Shown here piece after piece: positions 44,967 through 55,759 of a stretch of DNA of 64,000 nucleotides. The stretch is taken from NCBI GenBank assembly GCA_949358305.1, contig OX442318.1:12940517-13004516 (forward strand), read 5' to 3'. The stretch is from Strigamia acuminata. Lineage: Eukaryota; Arthropoda; Chilopoda; Geophilomorpha; Linotaeniidae. The position numbers and the translations under genes are program-made. Each line of letters starts with the position of its first letter. Position 1 is the first letter of the stretch. The notes beneath the pieces are model-generated. The model did no database searches. It worked only from the letters and a program-made list of their open reading frames with translations, and was not told the origin of the DNA.

Positions 44967-47900
44967 TCAAGCGCTTAAAATAGTTAAGTCAACCAGGAAA
45001 CGATTACAGAATTGAACCAGGTCAGTTTTGTCGACTGACTTCGTAAATATATCTGCGTAGTTGGATTTCGTCCCCACATGCGTAATTTGAAGATTGTCCC
45101 TTCTCACAAGCTCTCGAATAAAATGATATCTAATATCAATATGCTTGGTCTTTCGATTCTCCACATTGGATTTGGTGAAGTCAACCGTCGAGATGTTGTC
45201 GCATAAAATATGGTGATTAAACCTATCAGCGAGTTCGGGGACGATTTCATGCAGAACTCTTACAATCCATATGTGGTCCTTTACTGTTTCAGTAAGGGCC
45301 ACATATTCGGCTTCCATGGTCGACAGCGTGACATTTCGCTGTTTAAATGTTCTCCAGTATATTGGTGAACTTCCTAGTGTTATGAGTGTTCCTCCAATGG
45401 AGATACGGTCATCCCTGTTGTTTGCGTAGTCAGAGTCACTATAGCCAATGACTTCTACTCGATCATTTGGGAACAGCATCAATCCAAAGCTCCTCGTCGT
45501 CCTCAGGTAACTGAGCAAGTCGAGCAATGCGATCCAATGGTCCCATCCGGGGTTGGACTGGAACTGGCTTAGGATATTAACAGCGTAGGTCATATCGGGT
45601 CTTGTCCTCGATGCGATAAACGCCAAACATCCCAGCAAGCTTCGATAAGGAATTCCCTCCATTATCTTGCAGTCTTCAATCGTACTTGGACAACTTTGCT
45701 TTGTAAGGATAGTTGCCTTTGTCATCGGTTGGGATCGGATTTTTACAAAGTCTAGATGGTTCTTGAACTTCAGTAGAACTTTGTTGATATATGATCTTTG
45801 ATGTAAGACCATGCGTTGATCATATGGGTAGAACTCAACTCCCAACAGTTTTCTCGTCTGTCCTAAGATGACTAAGTCGAATTGAGTTTTGACCATGTCG
45901 AGTACTTTCATTGCGTCTTCGTGTTGTTTTCCAAACACAACAATATCGTTGACGTAGACTATCAAATACGCGATGTTGCCATATTTGTAGACGCAATTGC
46001 ACCAATTTACATGTTGCAGTCCAAGCTTTAACAAAGTGTCCTCCAATTCGATGCCCCATTCTCGTCCCGACTGGTGTAGACCATAAATGGCTCGAAGGAG
46101 TCGACAAACATAATTTTCTTTGCCTTGACAAACAAAACCTTTTGGTTGTCGCATGTAAACGGTTTTATGTAGTTTTGCATAAAGATATGCACACTTCACA
46201 TCGGCCTGGATGTAGCTCCACTTCAGCATACAGACGAGTAATGTGAACATGAATCGAACAATCGAGAAGTCCACGACAGGTGAGAATGTCTCTTCATACG
46301 ATTCTCCGTACACTTGCGAGAAGCCCTGCGCCACGAGACTTGCCTTATAGCGTGCGATTTCCTGTTTGTCATTTAGCTTCACAGTGTAAATCCACTTGCA
46401 ACCGATGATCTTCGTATCAGGTGGTGGTGGAACCAGTTCCCACACATCTCGCTCATGCATCATATCAATCTCGTCGCACATCGCTTGATCCCATTTTTTC
46501 TTTTCAGGAAGGTCGGCTATCTGCTCAAATCGTGCAGGTACATAGACGTCGAGATGATTAGCCTCAAAATCGAGAGTTAATTCGTCTATGTCCGCGTCTG
46601 AATAGTCTGCCGTTGCATTCGACTCAGAAGGTTTCTTTCTTCTCTTGTCTTCGAATAGGTGTTCTGGAACACAAAGATTGTGATCCGCACAATAGCGTTT
46701 GACTTCAGGTATTGATCGTAATTTAGGCTTGTCGTATCCTTCAATTGTGTATTCGACATCCTTCTGTCCAGTTGGCCTAAACTTCTCTGTTTTCTTCCAC
46801 ACAAGATGTGGGACTGTCCGTACTGGATCTGGATCTTGTGCCCTCGCTTGTGGTATGATTGCTGGCGGTCTGGTTTGAAGCTTTTCTTCCGGCAATCTGA
46901 ATTTGAGTCTCAATTGAGGTAACTCTAGTTGTGGATCCTCTTTCCTTTTGATTGGCGCTGGCGGGGGTAGCGGCGGCCTCACATCTTCATCTGAATAATA
47001 CTGACGATCGTTGTTATCGTCCAAATTATCGTTCAAATTGTCAATAAATGTCGTGTATTTCTCAGGTAGGCCCAGCACGTCTTCAACTCCGCGCTTGCTT
47101 TCCACAAACTTAACGTCGCTAGTCTCGATGACTTTTGAAAAGTCCGGCAGCCATACTCGATATCCCTTTGTGATTCTAGAGTATCCAAGCATGATCCCGT
47201 GCAAAGCTTTATTGTCTATCTTTCCATCTCGCACTCTCTTTTGCACGAAGCATAGGCTTCCGAATTTTCTTAAATGTCGGAGTGATGGTTTGCGTCCATA
47301 ATACAACTCCATCGGGGTTTTGTCCGAATTTAACTTGGCTATTCTGTTTCTAAGGTAATTGAAAGTGAGGATGGCTTCTCCCCAAAATCTGTGCTCCAAT
47401 TTTGCATCATAAATAAGGGCTCGCATCCCATTGGCCAACGTTTGGTTTAATCTTTCCGACACGCCATTTTGGGCAGGTGTGTACGCGTTGGTCCTCTCGT
47501 GATTGATGCCAAGTCCCTCTAGGTATTCTCCAAACTTATTTGAACAAAATTCCATTCCATTGTCCGTCCGAATTGCCAAAACCGATTTTCCTAACAATCG
47601 TTCTATTCGTTTGACGTGTTTCTGGAAAATGTCAAATACCTCGTCCTTTCTCTTCATGAGGTACACTGTAGAATAGCGGGAGAAATCGTCTGTAATGGTG
47701 AGGAAATATCTATTTCCTGACAGCGTTGCTGTGTTAAACGCTCCGCATACATCCATGTGCAGAAGTTGTAATGGTTCCTTCGACCGAATTCCAGGCAGCG
47801 ATTTGTGAGAGACCGATTTCTTCTTCGCCAACGTGCAGACGTCGCACTGTGTAATTGGCACGTCGAGAATTGGCAGCCCAATTACTGCATTCCGCTTGCT

Positions 47901-49424
47901 CATCTCTTGCACGCTTGGGAAGTAGATGTGTCCAAGTCGCTCGTGCCACAACCTTGCTTCCTCTGGACTGGATGCCTTTTTAGTTGAACTAGTTGGTTCC
48001 TCGTTTTGTTGCTCGCCCGTATTCGCTTTGTTGTTTGCCTTCAATCTCAGTTTGTCAAAATCAGGCTTTTGATCACTCGTTTTGATGTAATAAAGTCTAT
48101 CCTTCTTCTCCGCTTGCATTAATTGTCTTTGCCACTGCGGATCGTAAACTTTAACAATTCCAGAGCCAATCGCGACTTTGCATCTTGCCTCGTCAATACA
48201 TGGCCCCGACATCAAATTTCGTCTCAAGTCTGGCGCATAATAAACCTTCTTTAAGGTTATCGGAATCGTTTCCTTTCCCACGACACACATCACGCAAACA
48301 TCACCAACTCCTTGTATTTGGATTAATGTTTTTTTATCTGCTTGGCTGATGGTTCCCGTGGCTTGTTTAAAATTGAAAAATTGGTCCTTTTCTTTGCAGA
48401 AATGTCCGGTTGCTCCTGTATCATAGATCCAGCAATTCCCGGATGCGCTGCACTGCAATGTTTCTTCTTTAGCCAATTCTGTCAAAAAGCCGACATCCAT
48501 CATGTTGGCATCCAATTCCTCAATTGTGTTCGTGTTCAAATTGTTGTTTGGTGCGAGTTGCACTGTGCAATCTCTCGCCCAATGTCTTGGTTGGTTACAT
48601 CGAAAACACGGCCCCCGTGGTGATGATCCGGTCGTATTCCCGCAAAAACTCCTTGAATTTTTGCCGCCTCGATAACTCGATTTGCCGCCCTTTTGTCCGC
48701 CTTGAAAACCACGATTGTTTTGGCTGTAATTTCCTTGTTGTTGGGATTTGGGCGTGTTATCACTGTTCTTTGTGTTTGAATTGTTCTGTCCCATGTTGAA
48801 AGCATCAATTATCTGCCCCTGGCCCGAATCTCTTCGCTGCTGTGCCAGCCTGCCTTCCTCGGCGACCAATTCTATTTCAACCTTTTCTAGTGTGAAATTT
48901 ATGTCCTCCCATCGGTATATGGTCTGGACGATGGATTGGTATTCTTGTGGCAAATACCGAATGAGTTGGAATGCCTGGTAAAGATCCTCTAGTTTGTGTT
49001 TAACGTTGGCGAGCTTCTTCGCCGCATTCCGTATTTTTGCCGCAAAAACTCCTATCGTTTCCGTCGCCGGGTCGTATTTCAGGCTAAAGAATTCGTCCAG
49101 TAGGCGTATTGTCCTTGCTCTCGACACTGGTTCGAAGTTGGCTTTGAGCGTGTCCCACGCTTTCTTGGCATTGTCAATTCCACTAAGCAACTCGTGATAT
49201 TGTTCTTCAATCGAATAATATATCAAGCTGAAAGCCCTTCCTTGTCGTAGCTTAAAATCCGATCGATCCCGCCAAGATGCTCCCGGTGCCAAAGCTTCTT
49301 CCGTCCCGTCGGTGAATGCCCAGCATCCGTGATGCATCAACAGCACCTTAATTTGCTGTTTCCAACTGTCGTAATTTGTACGGTTCAGTAGTGTGACTTT
49401 TCTGTCCAATTTGTCCGATTCCAT
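44967..49424 (-). CDS. Copia gag-pol, intact frame but RT active site YVND
   Basis: A single 1485-codon frame from ATG 49424. In order: gag (NYDSWKQQIKVLLM), CCHC knuckle CFRCNQPRHWARDC, protease WIYDTGATGHF, integrase zinc region (HERLGH...CDVC) and core blocks LHMDVCGAF, RTDNGMEFCS and GVSERLNQT, RT with QADVKCAYLYAKL, and RNase H ending in DIRYHFIRELV. The RT catalytic box reads YVND (45945-45956, residues about 1157-1160) instead of YVDD. The first Asp of this box binds a catalytic metal ion, so the encoded RT should be inactive. Gag, protease and integrase look normal. Confidence 0.92.
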   Translation of the reverse strand: MESDKLDRKVTLLNRTNYDSWKQQIKVLLMHHGCWAFTDGTEEALAPGASWRDRSDFKLRQGRAFSLIYYSIEEQYHELLSGIDNAKKAWDTLKANFEPVSRARTIRLLDEFFSLKYDPATETIGVFAAKIRNAAKKLANVKHKLEDLYQAFQLIRYLPQEYQSIVQTIYRWEDINFTLEKVEIELVAEEGRLAQQRRDSGQGQIIDAFNMGQNNSNTKNSDNTPKSQQQGNYSQNNRGFQGGQKGGKSSYRGGKNSRSFCGNTTGSSPRGPCFRCNQPRHWARDCTVQLAPNNNLNTNTIEELDANMMDVGFLTELAKEETLQCSASGNCWIYDTGATGHFCKEKDQFFNFKQATGTISQADKKTLIQIQGVGDVCVMCVVGKETIPITLKKVYYAPDLRRNLMSGPCIDEARCKVAIGSGIVKVYDPQWQRQLMQAEKKDRLYYIKTSDQKPDFDKLRLKANNKANTGEQQNEEPTSSTKKASSPEEARLWHERLGHIYFPSVQEMSKRNAVIGLPILDVPITQCDVCTLAKKKSVSHKSLPGIRSKEPLQLLHMDVCGAFNTATLSGNRYFLTITDDFSRYSTVYLMKRKDEVFDIFQKHVKRIERLLGKSVLAIRTDNGMEFCSNKFGEYLEGLGINHERTNAYTPAQNGVSERLNQTLANGMRALIYDAKLEHRFWGEAILTFNYLRNRIAKLNSDKTPMELYYGRKPSLRHLRKFGSLCFVQKRVRDGKIDNKALHGIMLGYSRITKGYRVWLPDFSKVIETSDVKFVESKRGVEDVLGLPEKYTTFIDNLNDNLDDNNDRQYYSDEDVRPPLPPPAPIKRKEDPQLELPQLRLKFRLPEEKLQTRPPAIIPQARAQDPDPVRTVPHLVWKKTEKFRPTGQKDVEYTIEGYDKPKLRSIPEVKRYCADHNLCVPEHLFEDKRRKKPSESNATADYSDADIDELTLDFEANHLDVYVPARFEQIADLPEKKKWDQAMCDEIDMMHERDVWELVPPPPDTKIIGCKWIYTVKLNDKQEIARYKASLVAQGFSQVYGESYEETFSPVVDFSIVRFMFTLLVCMLKWSYIQADVKCAYLYAKLHKTVYMRQPKGFVCQGKENYVCRLLRAIYGLHQSGREWGIELEDTLLKLGLQHVNWCNCVYKYGNIAYLIVYVNDIVVFGKQHEDAMKVLDMVKTQFDLVILGQTRKLLGVEFYPYDQRMVLHQRSYINKVLLKFKNHLDFVKIRSQPMTKATILTKQSCPSTIEDCKIMEGIPYRSLLGCLAFIASRTRPDMTYAVNILSQFQSNPGWDHWIALLDLLSYLRTTRSFGLMLFPNDRVEVIGYSDSDYANNRDDRISIGGTLITLGSSPIYWRTFKQRNVTLSTMEAEYVALTETVKDHIWIVRVLHEIVPELADRFNHHILCDNISTVDFTKSNVENRKTKHIDIRYHFIRELVRRDNLQITHVGTKSNYADIFTKSVDKTDLVQFCNRFLVDLTILSA

Positions 49425-50187
49425 TGTGATTCACGATTGTAAAAGACTCGAACTTGTTTTCCCACTTGATACGAACACTTATTTTCGAAAAAAAAAAACA
49501 CTTTCTCTACTGAATTTTCGCAACGTAGTGCAGTGTTGCGAGGTTAGTTCGCTCTTAAAGTAAGTTAGTATTTATCCTCACACAACTCTAAGCTAACAAT
49601 GCAATAATGTAATAATTTCGAAAATAAAACACGATAATTGTTCATAAATATGGTGTCTTCGAGATGCTTCCCTGCTTTGTCTCCCATTGTATCACACTTC
49701 ACGTGTATTTTCGAGCCCACTATTGTTCTTTCCCGTCGATTTTCGTCTCGTATGCACCTCGCAAACTTTTCGCCAATTGTCCGTCGTTTTTCAGCTCCTT
49801 GTTGCTTATTCCTGTCCAAAAATCTCGGTTCACACTTCACGTGTGGTTGCCGAGAATTATCGCACCGGTTGATTCGTTTGCCAACCGAAATATTCGTCCC
49901 GTTGACGATACGTATCGCCGCTTGCGATACGTGGGCAAAACGTCCGAAATTCGGAAAAAAGAAAAACGTATGAATAAAGATTTTATATTGTTCGAACCCA
50001 ACTAGTGTTTCCGTGTTGTTTGGTGATCCAAATCAGCTTCAAACTCTGCTAAGCACTGGTCCAAACACAAGTTGACAATCTTTATCATGGGCGCCGCCAT
50101 GTTGGATTTTCTCCAGATGACCTCCAAATGGATGAAAATTCTCCAAAACTTTTCCAAAAGTTTCCTGGGTTGATTGGCCCATAACCT

Positions 50188-50499
50188 TGTTGAGTTGTGC
50201 AGGAAACCACTTATAATTCCGTGGTTTTGCAGTGGAATTGGAAGAACTCTGGATGAGAAATAAAGAGACAACTTGGTTGCTGCTTAGAAGCTGAACACAG
50301 AGTGAAAGATTTATTCTTTTAGTCACATGACTGGCCACACGGTATACAGCGCCACCTTATGGCCACAAATGCAAACACAATGTAAACAAAGCTGCTATTA
50401 GTCGTGCAGCTAAAAGTAAATACAAACGAAAGGTCATAACAATTAGAAAACATTACTGCTTGACAATATGACATAAACATAGATACATAAGCGGTCACA
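50188..50499 (-). repeat. 5' LTR of the complete copia element
   Basis: 312 bases, one difference from the 3' LTR at 44622-44933. The leader between it and the gag ATG (50187-49425) is about 760 bases and has no conserved coding sequence. Confidence 0.9.
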
Positions 50500-50575
50500 T
50501 AAGCACGTCAGAATGTTCATAAGTGACCAACCACATCACCCATGGGGCTCAACACCCTGTGAATCTAGGTAGTTT
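50500..50575 (+). repeat. Dispersed repeat R1, copy 2, right part
   Basis: Continues the copy broken at 44621: GACCAACCACATCACCCATG and GGGCTCAACACCC match the block following GTGAGTACGACACG in copy 4. Confidence 0.6.
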
Positions 50576-50784
50576 TAGAAGCGTTTGAAAGACGCCGCGA
50601 AACAGTATGGCTCTAAAGGTCTGGTCTTCGTATCTGCCGAGCGATTAGAGTGCGCCAGAAATTGGTAGCTAACACCCTCCAGATACTGTGCACAACACTA
50701 ATTTTTATTTTGTTGCCGGGTATCCCGAGCTGTAAAATCGGAGACAGAATGTCCAGCAGTTGCGAGAATCAAAATTCCACGCGT

Positions 50785-50910
50785 AACTCGCAACGTATCG
50801 CGTAACCACACAAAGTTAAACGGGTACTGCTCGCAACGTATCGTGTATAACACGAAGTTAAACGAGAATTCCCCGCAACATATCGCAGGAAAACACGAAG
50901 TTAAACGAAT
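50785..50910. repeat. Short tandem repeat, about 50-bp period
   Basis: Three copies of CGCAACGTATCG followed by AACACGAAGTTAAACG with small differences. The rest of 50576-51464 shows nothing recognisable. Confidence 0.6.
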
Positions 50911-51464
50911 ATGCGCTTTGTCTCGACTCATAAACAACGCCAAACCGCCAAGTTTGGACAAGAATGGGTAATTTCCACGTGCTTATACTACGCACAGACC
51001 CAAACCCTATCACAAAACCTAACTAAACGCTTAATTAATGCTAAAGCCCTAACGTAAGGCGGCAAAACTAAGCTAAACGCGCGCGCAAGCGAAATAAAGA
51101 GACACAACTTCGAATTAATGGCCAACTAATCCTGTTAGGCCTCGGTAAACGCGTCACGGTGCTAAAAATGAACAAAAGAATAGGAAAGCAAACGGGAAAC
51201 GAGTGGTTTAAAACGGTGAATTCAATCACTGAAAGATGAGAACAACTATGGCCGTGTTGCAGTACCATAGAGCAAAGAGAATGCTGCAAAGTGAGCTCTC
51301 GAAGTGAATCAAGACTTAGCAATGAACACCGGCTAGCAATAGCACCTATGCGTTCGGCAGACTAAGCTCGACTGACTCGAGAAAAGGAAAAAAGGGGAAA
51401 AGGTAGACTTGAGCTGGAATAGACCAGTCCAAGCCCACCCAATCACAGAAGAGTCAAAACCCAA

Positions 51465-51655
51465 TCAGCTGGTGTAGCATGCCTAACAGCACTGCCATAC
51501 ATGGGTGGATGGGAGACTCCAACCCCTAGACAATGATTAAAGGCCAAAACCCAACAATCCGGAGTCCCTGACTCAATCATTTGCGTGAGTATGCGTCCCT
51601 CTCATTGTAGTCATTCCCCAGACTGTAGTGGGTAAGACCATACCAGTCACAATTT
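51465..51655 (+). repeat. Dispersed repeat R1, copy 3 (right half)
   Basis: Contains GGATGGGAGACTCC, CCCTAGACAATG, CGTGAGTATGCGTCC and AAGACCATACCAGTCACAA in the same order as the other copies. Confidence 0.65.
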
Positions 51656-51659
51656 ACCT

Positions 51660-52338
51660 TTACTTGTGCAGTCAGACTGTGGGCCACAGTTTACGAGTAA
51701 AGAGTATGTTGAATTTTTGGCAATGAATGGAGTCCGTCAGTTGCGCCCACCAGCATATCATCTGGTGATTAATGGAGCTGTGGAAGGTTTTGTCGGTATG
51801 AAAAAGTTAATGGCTCAGCATGGAAGCATTAAGCGTGCGTTGCGTCAGTTTTTGTCTTCTTATTGTACAACTCCTTATTGTACAACTTAGGTGACGCCAG
51901 ATGCATTATTCAGGGACAAGGACATGCGTACAAATTTACATCTATTGCGAGCTAGGCATCCACTCCCACAGCACTTTGGAAGTTTTCAATTGATAATTTG
52001 ATATATGCGAGATTCTACAGTAGCAGTAGACGATGGGTTGCGGAAAAATATTTAAGTTGTTGTCACCTGTAAGTTATTTAGTTCAACTACATAATGGGGT
52101 GTTTTGGAAGCATCATGCTGATCAATTGGGTGGACAAGTTATACAATCATTGAATGGTTCAAGTTCTGTTCAAGTTGAGGAGGACCGGGAACCTGGGAAT
52201 GAAAATAGCATTGTTGGTTCTGGTAATGGGAGTTCTGGGGTTGAACAGGATTCTGGAAATGATCCTGTAGTTGAACCTAGGCAGTCAACACGTGTTCGTC
52301 GTCCCCCAAACGATCTCAGAGTTTTTGTTAGGGATTAG
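51660..52338 (+). pseudogene. Ty3/gypsy integrase relic
   Basis: Fragments of a gypsy integrase in order: SDCGPQFTSKEYVEFL (core Asp block), GVRQLRPPAYH (the N-rich and Glu blocks are degraded), a middle resembling the region before the C-terminal domain, and LSPVSYLVQLHNG with HHADQL and RQSTRVRRPP at the end. Stops and frame changes separate them. RT and LTRs are not seen nearby. Confidence 0.7.
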
Positions 52339-52396
52339 TGTAATTGTCTAAAGGGGAAGAGTTGGAATGTACAGTATTGATTGTTACGCCATGTTA

Positions 52397-52762
52397 GGGG
52401 CTTTCTATAAATTACGTAACGCCTTAAGGAGGGGAGGGGGTTTCAAATTTTGTTACGACGGGGAAGGGGGGGGGTTGCAATAATGTTATATAACATTAGT
52501 TGAAATTTTAAACATTGAAAAAACAAAAGTTTGCCTTGGGAAGAAGTTGATTAAAAAGTCAAAAATACCTGTATTCATGAAAATTAAATGTTTAAAATGT
52601 CTTTTTTAAATTAAAATTACAATTACTGAATTTGTATCAGAGGGGAGTGGTCAGTTTTCTTACGTAATTTCCGAGGGGGGTATGCGGACTTTTTTTGACC
52701 TTGTTACAGGGGGGGGATCTAAAATCGCAAAAATTTGCGTTACATAATTTATGGACGGCCTC
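52397..52762. mobile_element. PIF/Harbinger-type MITE, TTA target site
   Basis: Ends GGGGCTTTCTATAAATTACG and ATAATTTATGGACGGCCTC are inverted repeats, flanked by TTA on both sides. The interior is non-coding with runs of G. The 3-bp TTA duplication is characteristic of Harbinger elements. Confidence 0.75.
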
Positions 52763-53079
52763 TTAATTGTACACATTTTATTATGTATCTGTGTCCAAGG
52801 CTATGTAAGAGTCCGAGATTAAAACTTCTTTTAGCACCGTAATGGCGTCTCGTGCCTCGTGATTTCGAGATATGACATTTGGCATTATAATTTATCATAC
52901 CAAACACAAAAGTAAATACACAGTAAGTACAATGCAATTAATTAACTTATTGCAATACTAGAAAATATATAAAACATATTTTGGGCATTCACGTACATAT
53001 AACATATGTAGTGAGGCCAACATTAGGGAACTCATATACGTACGATTGGTCAACAACAAACAGTGTAGACAAATACGTA

Positions 53080-53249
53080 CCGTACTGCCTCGATTTAACG
53101 CCGGGCGTATCTAAACGCCGGGCCTCGATTAAACGCCGGGGGCTAGGCGGCGTGTAGTGCACTAAATGTCGCCGAAAGCCGACCCGCCCGGGAGGGGGTC
53201 GGCTCGGAAAAATTAATAAACGCTCCGGCGTTAAATCGAGGCAGTACGG
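53080..53249. mobile_element. GC-rich TA-flanked MITE
   Basis: Terminal repeats CCGTACTGCCTCGATTTAAC and its complement, over 24 bases perfect, flanked by TA. The interior is strikingly GC-rich compared with its surroundings and repeats AAACGCCGGG. Confidence 0.8.
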
Positions 53250-53339
53250 TATGTAAACAACCCAGGTCACATGAAGTCATAAACATGTGATTTCAAGGTA
53301 AACTCAATGTGAACAGTTGCTCATCAAATACCAACAGAG

Positions 53340-54230
53340 GCTACTGAGCAGGTAGTTAGCGTCCATGTTAAAACCTGGGCTAGTCGGATGGAGCTGAGGC
53401 AGGATTTCGGTCCTGTCACACCCCAAACCGAGGTGACAGTGGACCTACAGCAGGCTAGCACTAGTGCTGTGCTGCTGGAGGTCCAGTGGCAACCAATACT
53501 CGACTGTAAGGCCAATGATTTGCAATTGGCGGGATGTGAAGGCTTGTCCCTAGAGCCCAACATCAGCAATGAACAAGGAGCTTGAAGAGATCCTGCTGGA
53601 GGCTGTCCAGGAGAGCGAGAGATCGGTAATGACTCCACCTCCACCTACGGAGTAGCCAGCAGAGGTGTTTCTACAGCTCGACCCCGGCCCCGAAATTTCA
53701 GAGGTTGCATGCACATCCGGATGTCGTGAAGCTCTGGACGGACGAAATTAAGCGGTGGAAGAACCAGCATTTGCAGTTTCTGGATGCCGCTGGGGATAAC
53801 CAACGGCTGGATGGCTGACAGTGATGCGTCAGAGGATGTAGATTGCCCTCAATGCCCCCACTAAGAAATCCAAAGATGTGAGAAATGCTAAGTTTGGTTG
53901 GAACCTCAATTGGTGTGGTGGCCAAATCGAGCAACGTGCTGTATTCATGCAAACAGTACCAAATAAAGAACAATTCTGCATTTTCAATCTTGTTTCAAAA
54001 ACGTTTGACCGCTTGGCCACCTGGGTGACCTGCGGCACTGCCACACACCACCATACGGCCCCAAAGGTCATACCCTCTGTGGGTGATTGACCCAGCCTGG
54101 GGGAGGAGGGAGTGGAGTGGTGTGGTGAGGAGAGGAGAGGAGCAAGAGAGTAGCACTGGACACAGACTGAGAAGGACGTGTGTGCAGTCGCTAAGGAGGA
54201 GAAGGTATTCATCAGAGGGACAGGACGTGT
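53340..54230. other. Unassigned GC-richer stretch
   Basis: Base composition differs from the AT-rich surroundings. A 65-codon plus-strand frame (53388-53585) and pieces such as KLWTDEIKRWKNQHLQFL are present, but stops interrupt them. It may be a degraded retroelement gag; no domain is recognised. Confidence 0.3.
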
Positions 54231-54239
54231 CCCGGGTTG

Positions 54240-54590
54240 GACTCTGTACTCCTCACCATTCACTACGTGGATACTCAGTGCTATGGCGGATTCCATAGCG
54301 CAGCCTCCATGAGCGAATACGCGGGTCGTAGGTGAGTACGACACGAATGTTTAGTCGAACCGACCACGTTACCCATTGGGCTCACGCCCAGTGGGTGACG
54401 GGTCGGTTGCCGGTGCAGCGTGCCTTCGTGGCACCCCCGCAACGGGTAACGGGATTCCGCATACCCCTAGGCAACACTAATAAAGACTAACCAACCAATA
54501 TTAGGGGAGTTTCTGTTATTTACGTGAGTATGCGTCCTAAACCAGTGTCTTCAGTCCCCTGATTGCCCTGGCGAAGACCATAGCAGTCAC
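54240..54590 (+). repeat. Dispersed repeat R1, copy 4
   Basis: The GC-richest and longest copy: CTCACCATTCACTACG, ACTCAGTGCTATGGCGG, GGGTCGTAGGTGAGTACG, CCCAGTGGGTGACGGGTCGG, CATACCCCTAGGCAACA, TTTACGTGAGTATGCGTCC, GCGAAGACCATAGCAGTCAC. Confidence 0.7.
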
Positions 54591-54825
54591 AGAACAATGT
54601 TAGAAAAGGGGCGTTTGTAACGGATCGTGACAATTTGATGTCACAATAAACCGCTTTCCCATCTCACAATTTGTCACGAAGTGTAGAATTAATGGATCCT
54701 GCCTAGCTTGTGCTTGCCTTATACGATTGTCTGATCTTTTTCTTTGTATCAAAACTGTAGTGGAAAATAGTAGCAAAGCCGTAAGCAGCTAGCCAATTAG
54801 GATAGTGAATACAGTCAAACCTTGT

Positions 54826-54986
54826 TATAACGAATTCCAATATAACGAATTTTTCATTCTAACGAATACTTAACAATGGCATGGTTAGTTGGTTGGCAAT
54901 ACAACACCATGTTAAAAAAAAGTTGATATAACCAACTGATATCTGGGATTCCTTGCGATTCGTTATAACGAGGCTTGACTGGACAA
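54826..54986. mobile_element. Tigger/pogo-like MITE in intron 6 of gene 2
   Basis: Ends CAGTCAAACCTTGTTATAAC and GTTATAACGAGGCTTGACTG are inverted repeats. The left flank is TA. The same insertion is in gene 1 (22284 on), where later sequence interrupts it, so it predates the gene duplication. Confidence 0.65.
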
Positions 54987-55039
54987 GAAATAATTCTAGT
55001 TGTTTAAATAAATAAGAATGCAAATAAATTAGCATTTAC

Positions 55040-55468
55040 CTGCAAGTAAAATTTTTTAGAAGGCACGGGCGCAGACAGTTGTTTAAATTATTATCACAAG
55101 GATTTCTCTTTGTGTTGATGACGGAATACTAAAACATGTTTACACACAATTAATGGATTACTGGTATCAGAAATGTCTGTCTTTGTCTATTTCAGAGTAA
55201 ATCAATTTTTAGCTGTTGAACTACTTGAAGCAAGGTAAAAAGATGTGCTTCCTGTTCTTGCTAGATTTGATAGACGTTATTACACATAGTCGTTTAAATT
55301 ACAAAGATTACGCATGTTCAGCGGCTAAAAGATTTATAATTAAATGTAGGCTACTATAATTCTTACTTTCTGCACAGTAGTTCGAACTTTATGAATATAA
55401 TTTGCATCAAACGTATCCAAGACTGTATTTTGCACATGATACATAACTGGTGACATATCAATATTCAT
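55040..55468 (-). CDS. Two-unit DEG/ENaC channel, gene 2, exons 4 and 5
   Basis: Two coding segments equal in size and phase to gene 1: 55468-55367 (102 bases, SPVMYHVQNTVLDTFDANYI) and 55128-55040 (89 bases, NPCDNN, with Cys residues in the same places). Both have GT/AG borders and no stops. They belong to the ectodomain of unit 1 and should splice to 35681, nearly 20 kb downstream. Upstream exons 1-3 are not in the window: the last bases (63989-64000) align with gene 1 near 25519-25530, so exon 3 should end about 30 bases beyond 64000. Confidence 0.78.
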
Positions 55469-55759
55469 CTATTTTTTACAAAATAAATACAATTAGTTTA
55501 TCTAGCTATACAACTCCTTGCCAAAAAAATGTCATATTCCTATTTTTGAAACTTTTAATATTTGAAATTTCTCAGAAACTATTTCTCATAAGAAAAAATG
55601 GTTTTAGGAGGATTTAAAGGATTGTTAGAGCTATCATTTCGTTGAAAGTTTTTTGAAAAAAATTGAATAGTTGAAGAGAAAAAAATTAAAAACTCCAAAA
55701 AGTGACTATTTACAATATTTCTCATAACTTGTGAACAGAATGAGATAAAATTAAAAACT

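Larger units (their letters stand above)
44622..50499 (-). mobile_element. Complete Ty1/copia element with near-identical LTRs
   Basis: LTRs at 44622-44933 and 50188-50499, 312 bases each, with one difference found (44877 G, 50444 A in context). On the minus strand they start TGTGACCGC and end CAACTCAACA. TAAG flanks both outer ends. The primer site GGTTATGGGCC follows the 5' LTR and a GAGGGGGCC tract precedes the 3' LTR. It lies in an R1 repeat copy. Confidence 0.92.

Noticed and set aside
40340-54590. R1 repeats as 5S-rRNA-derived
   Set aside because: GGATGGGAGAC resembles a 5S internal block, but the other blocks of 5S are not in the right order.
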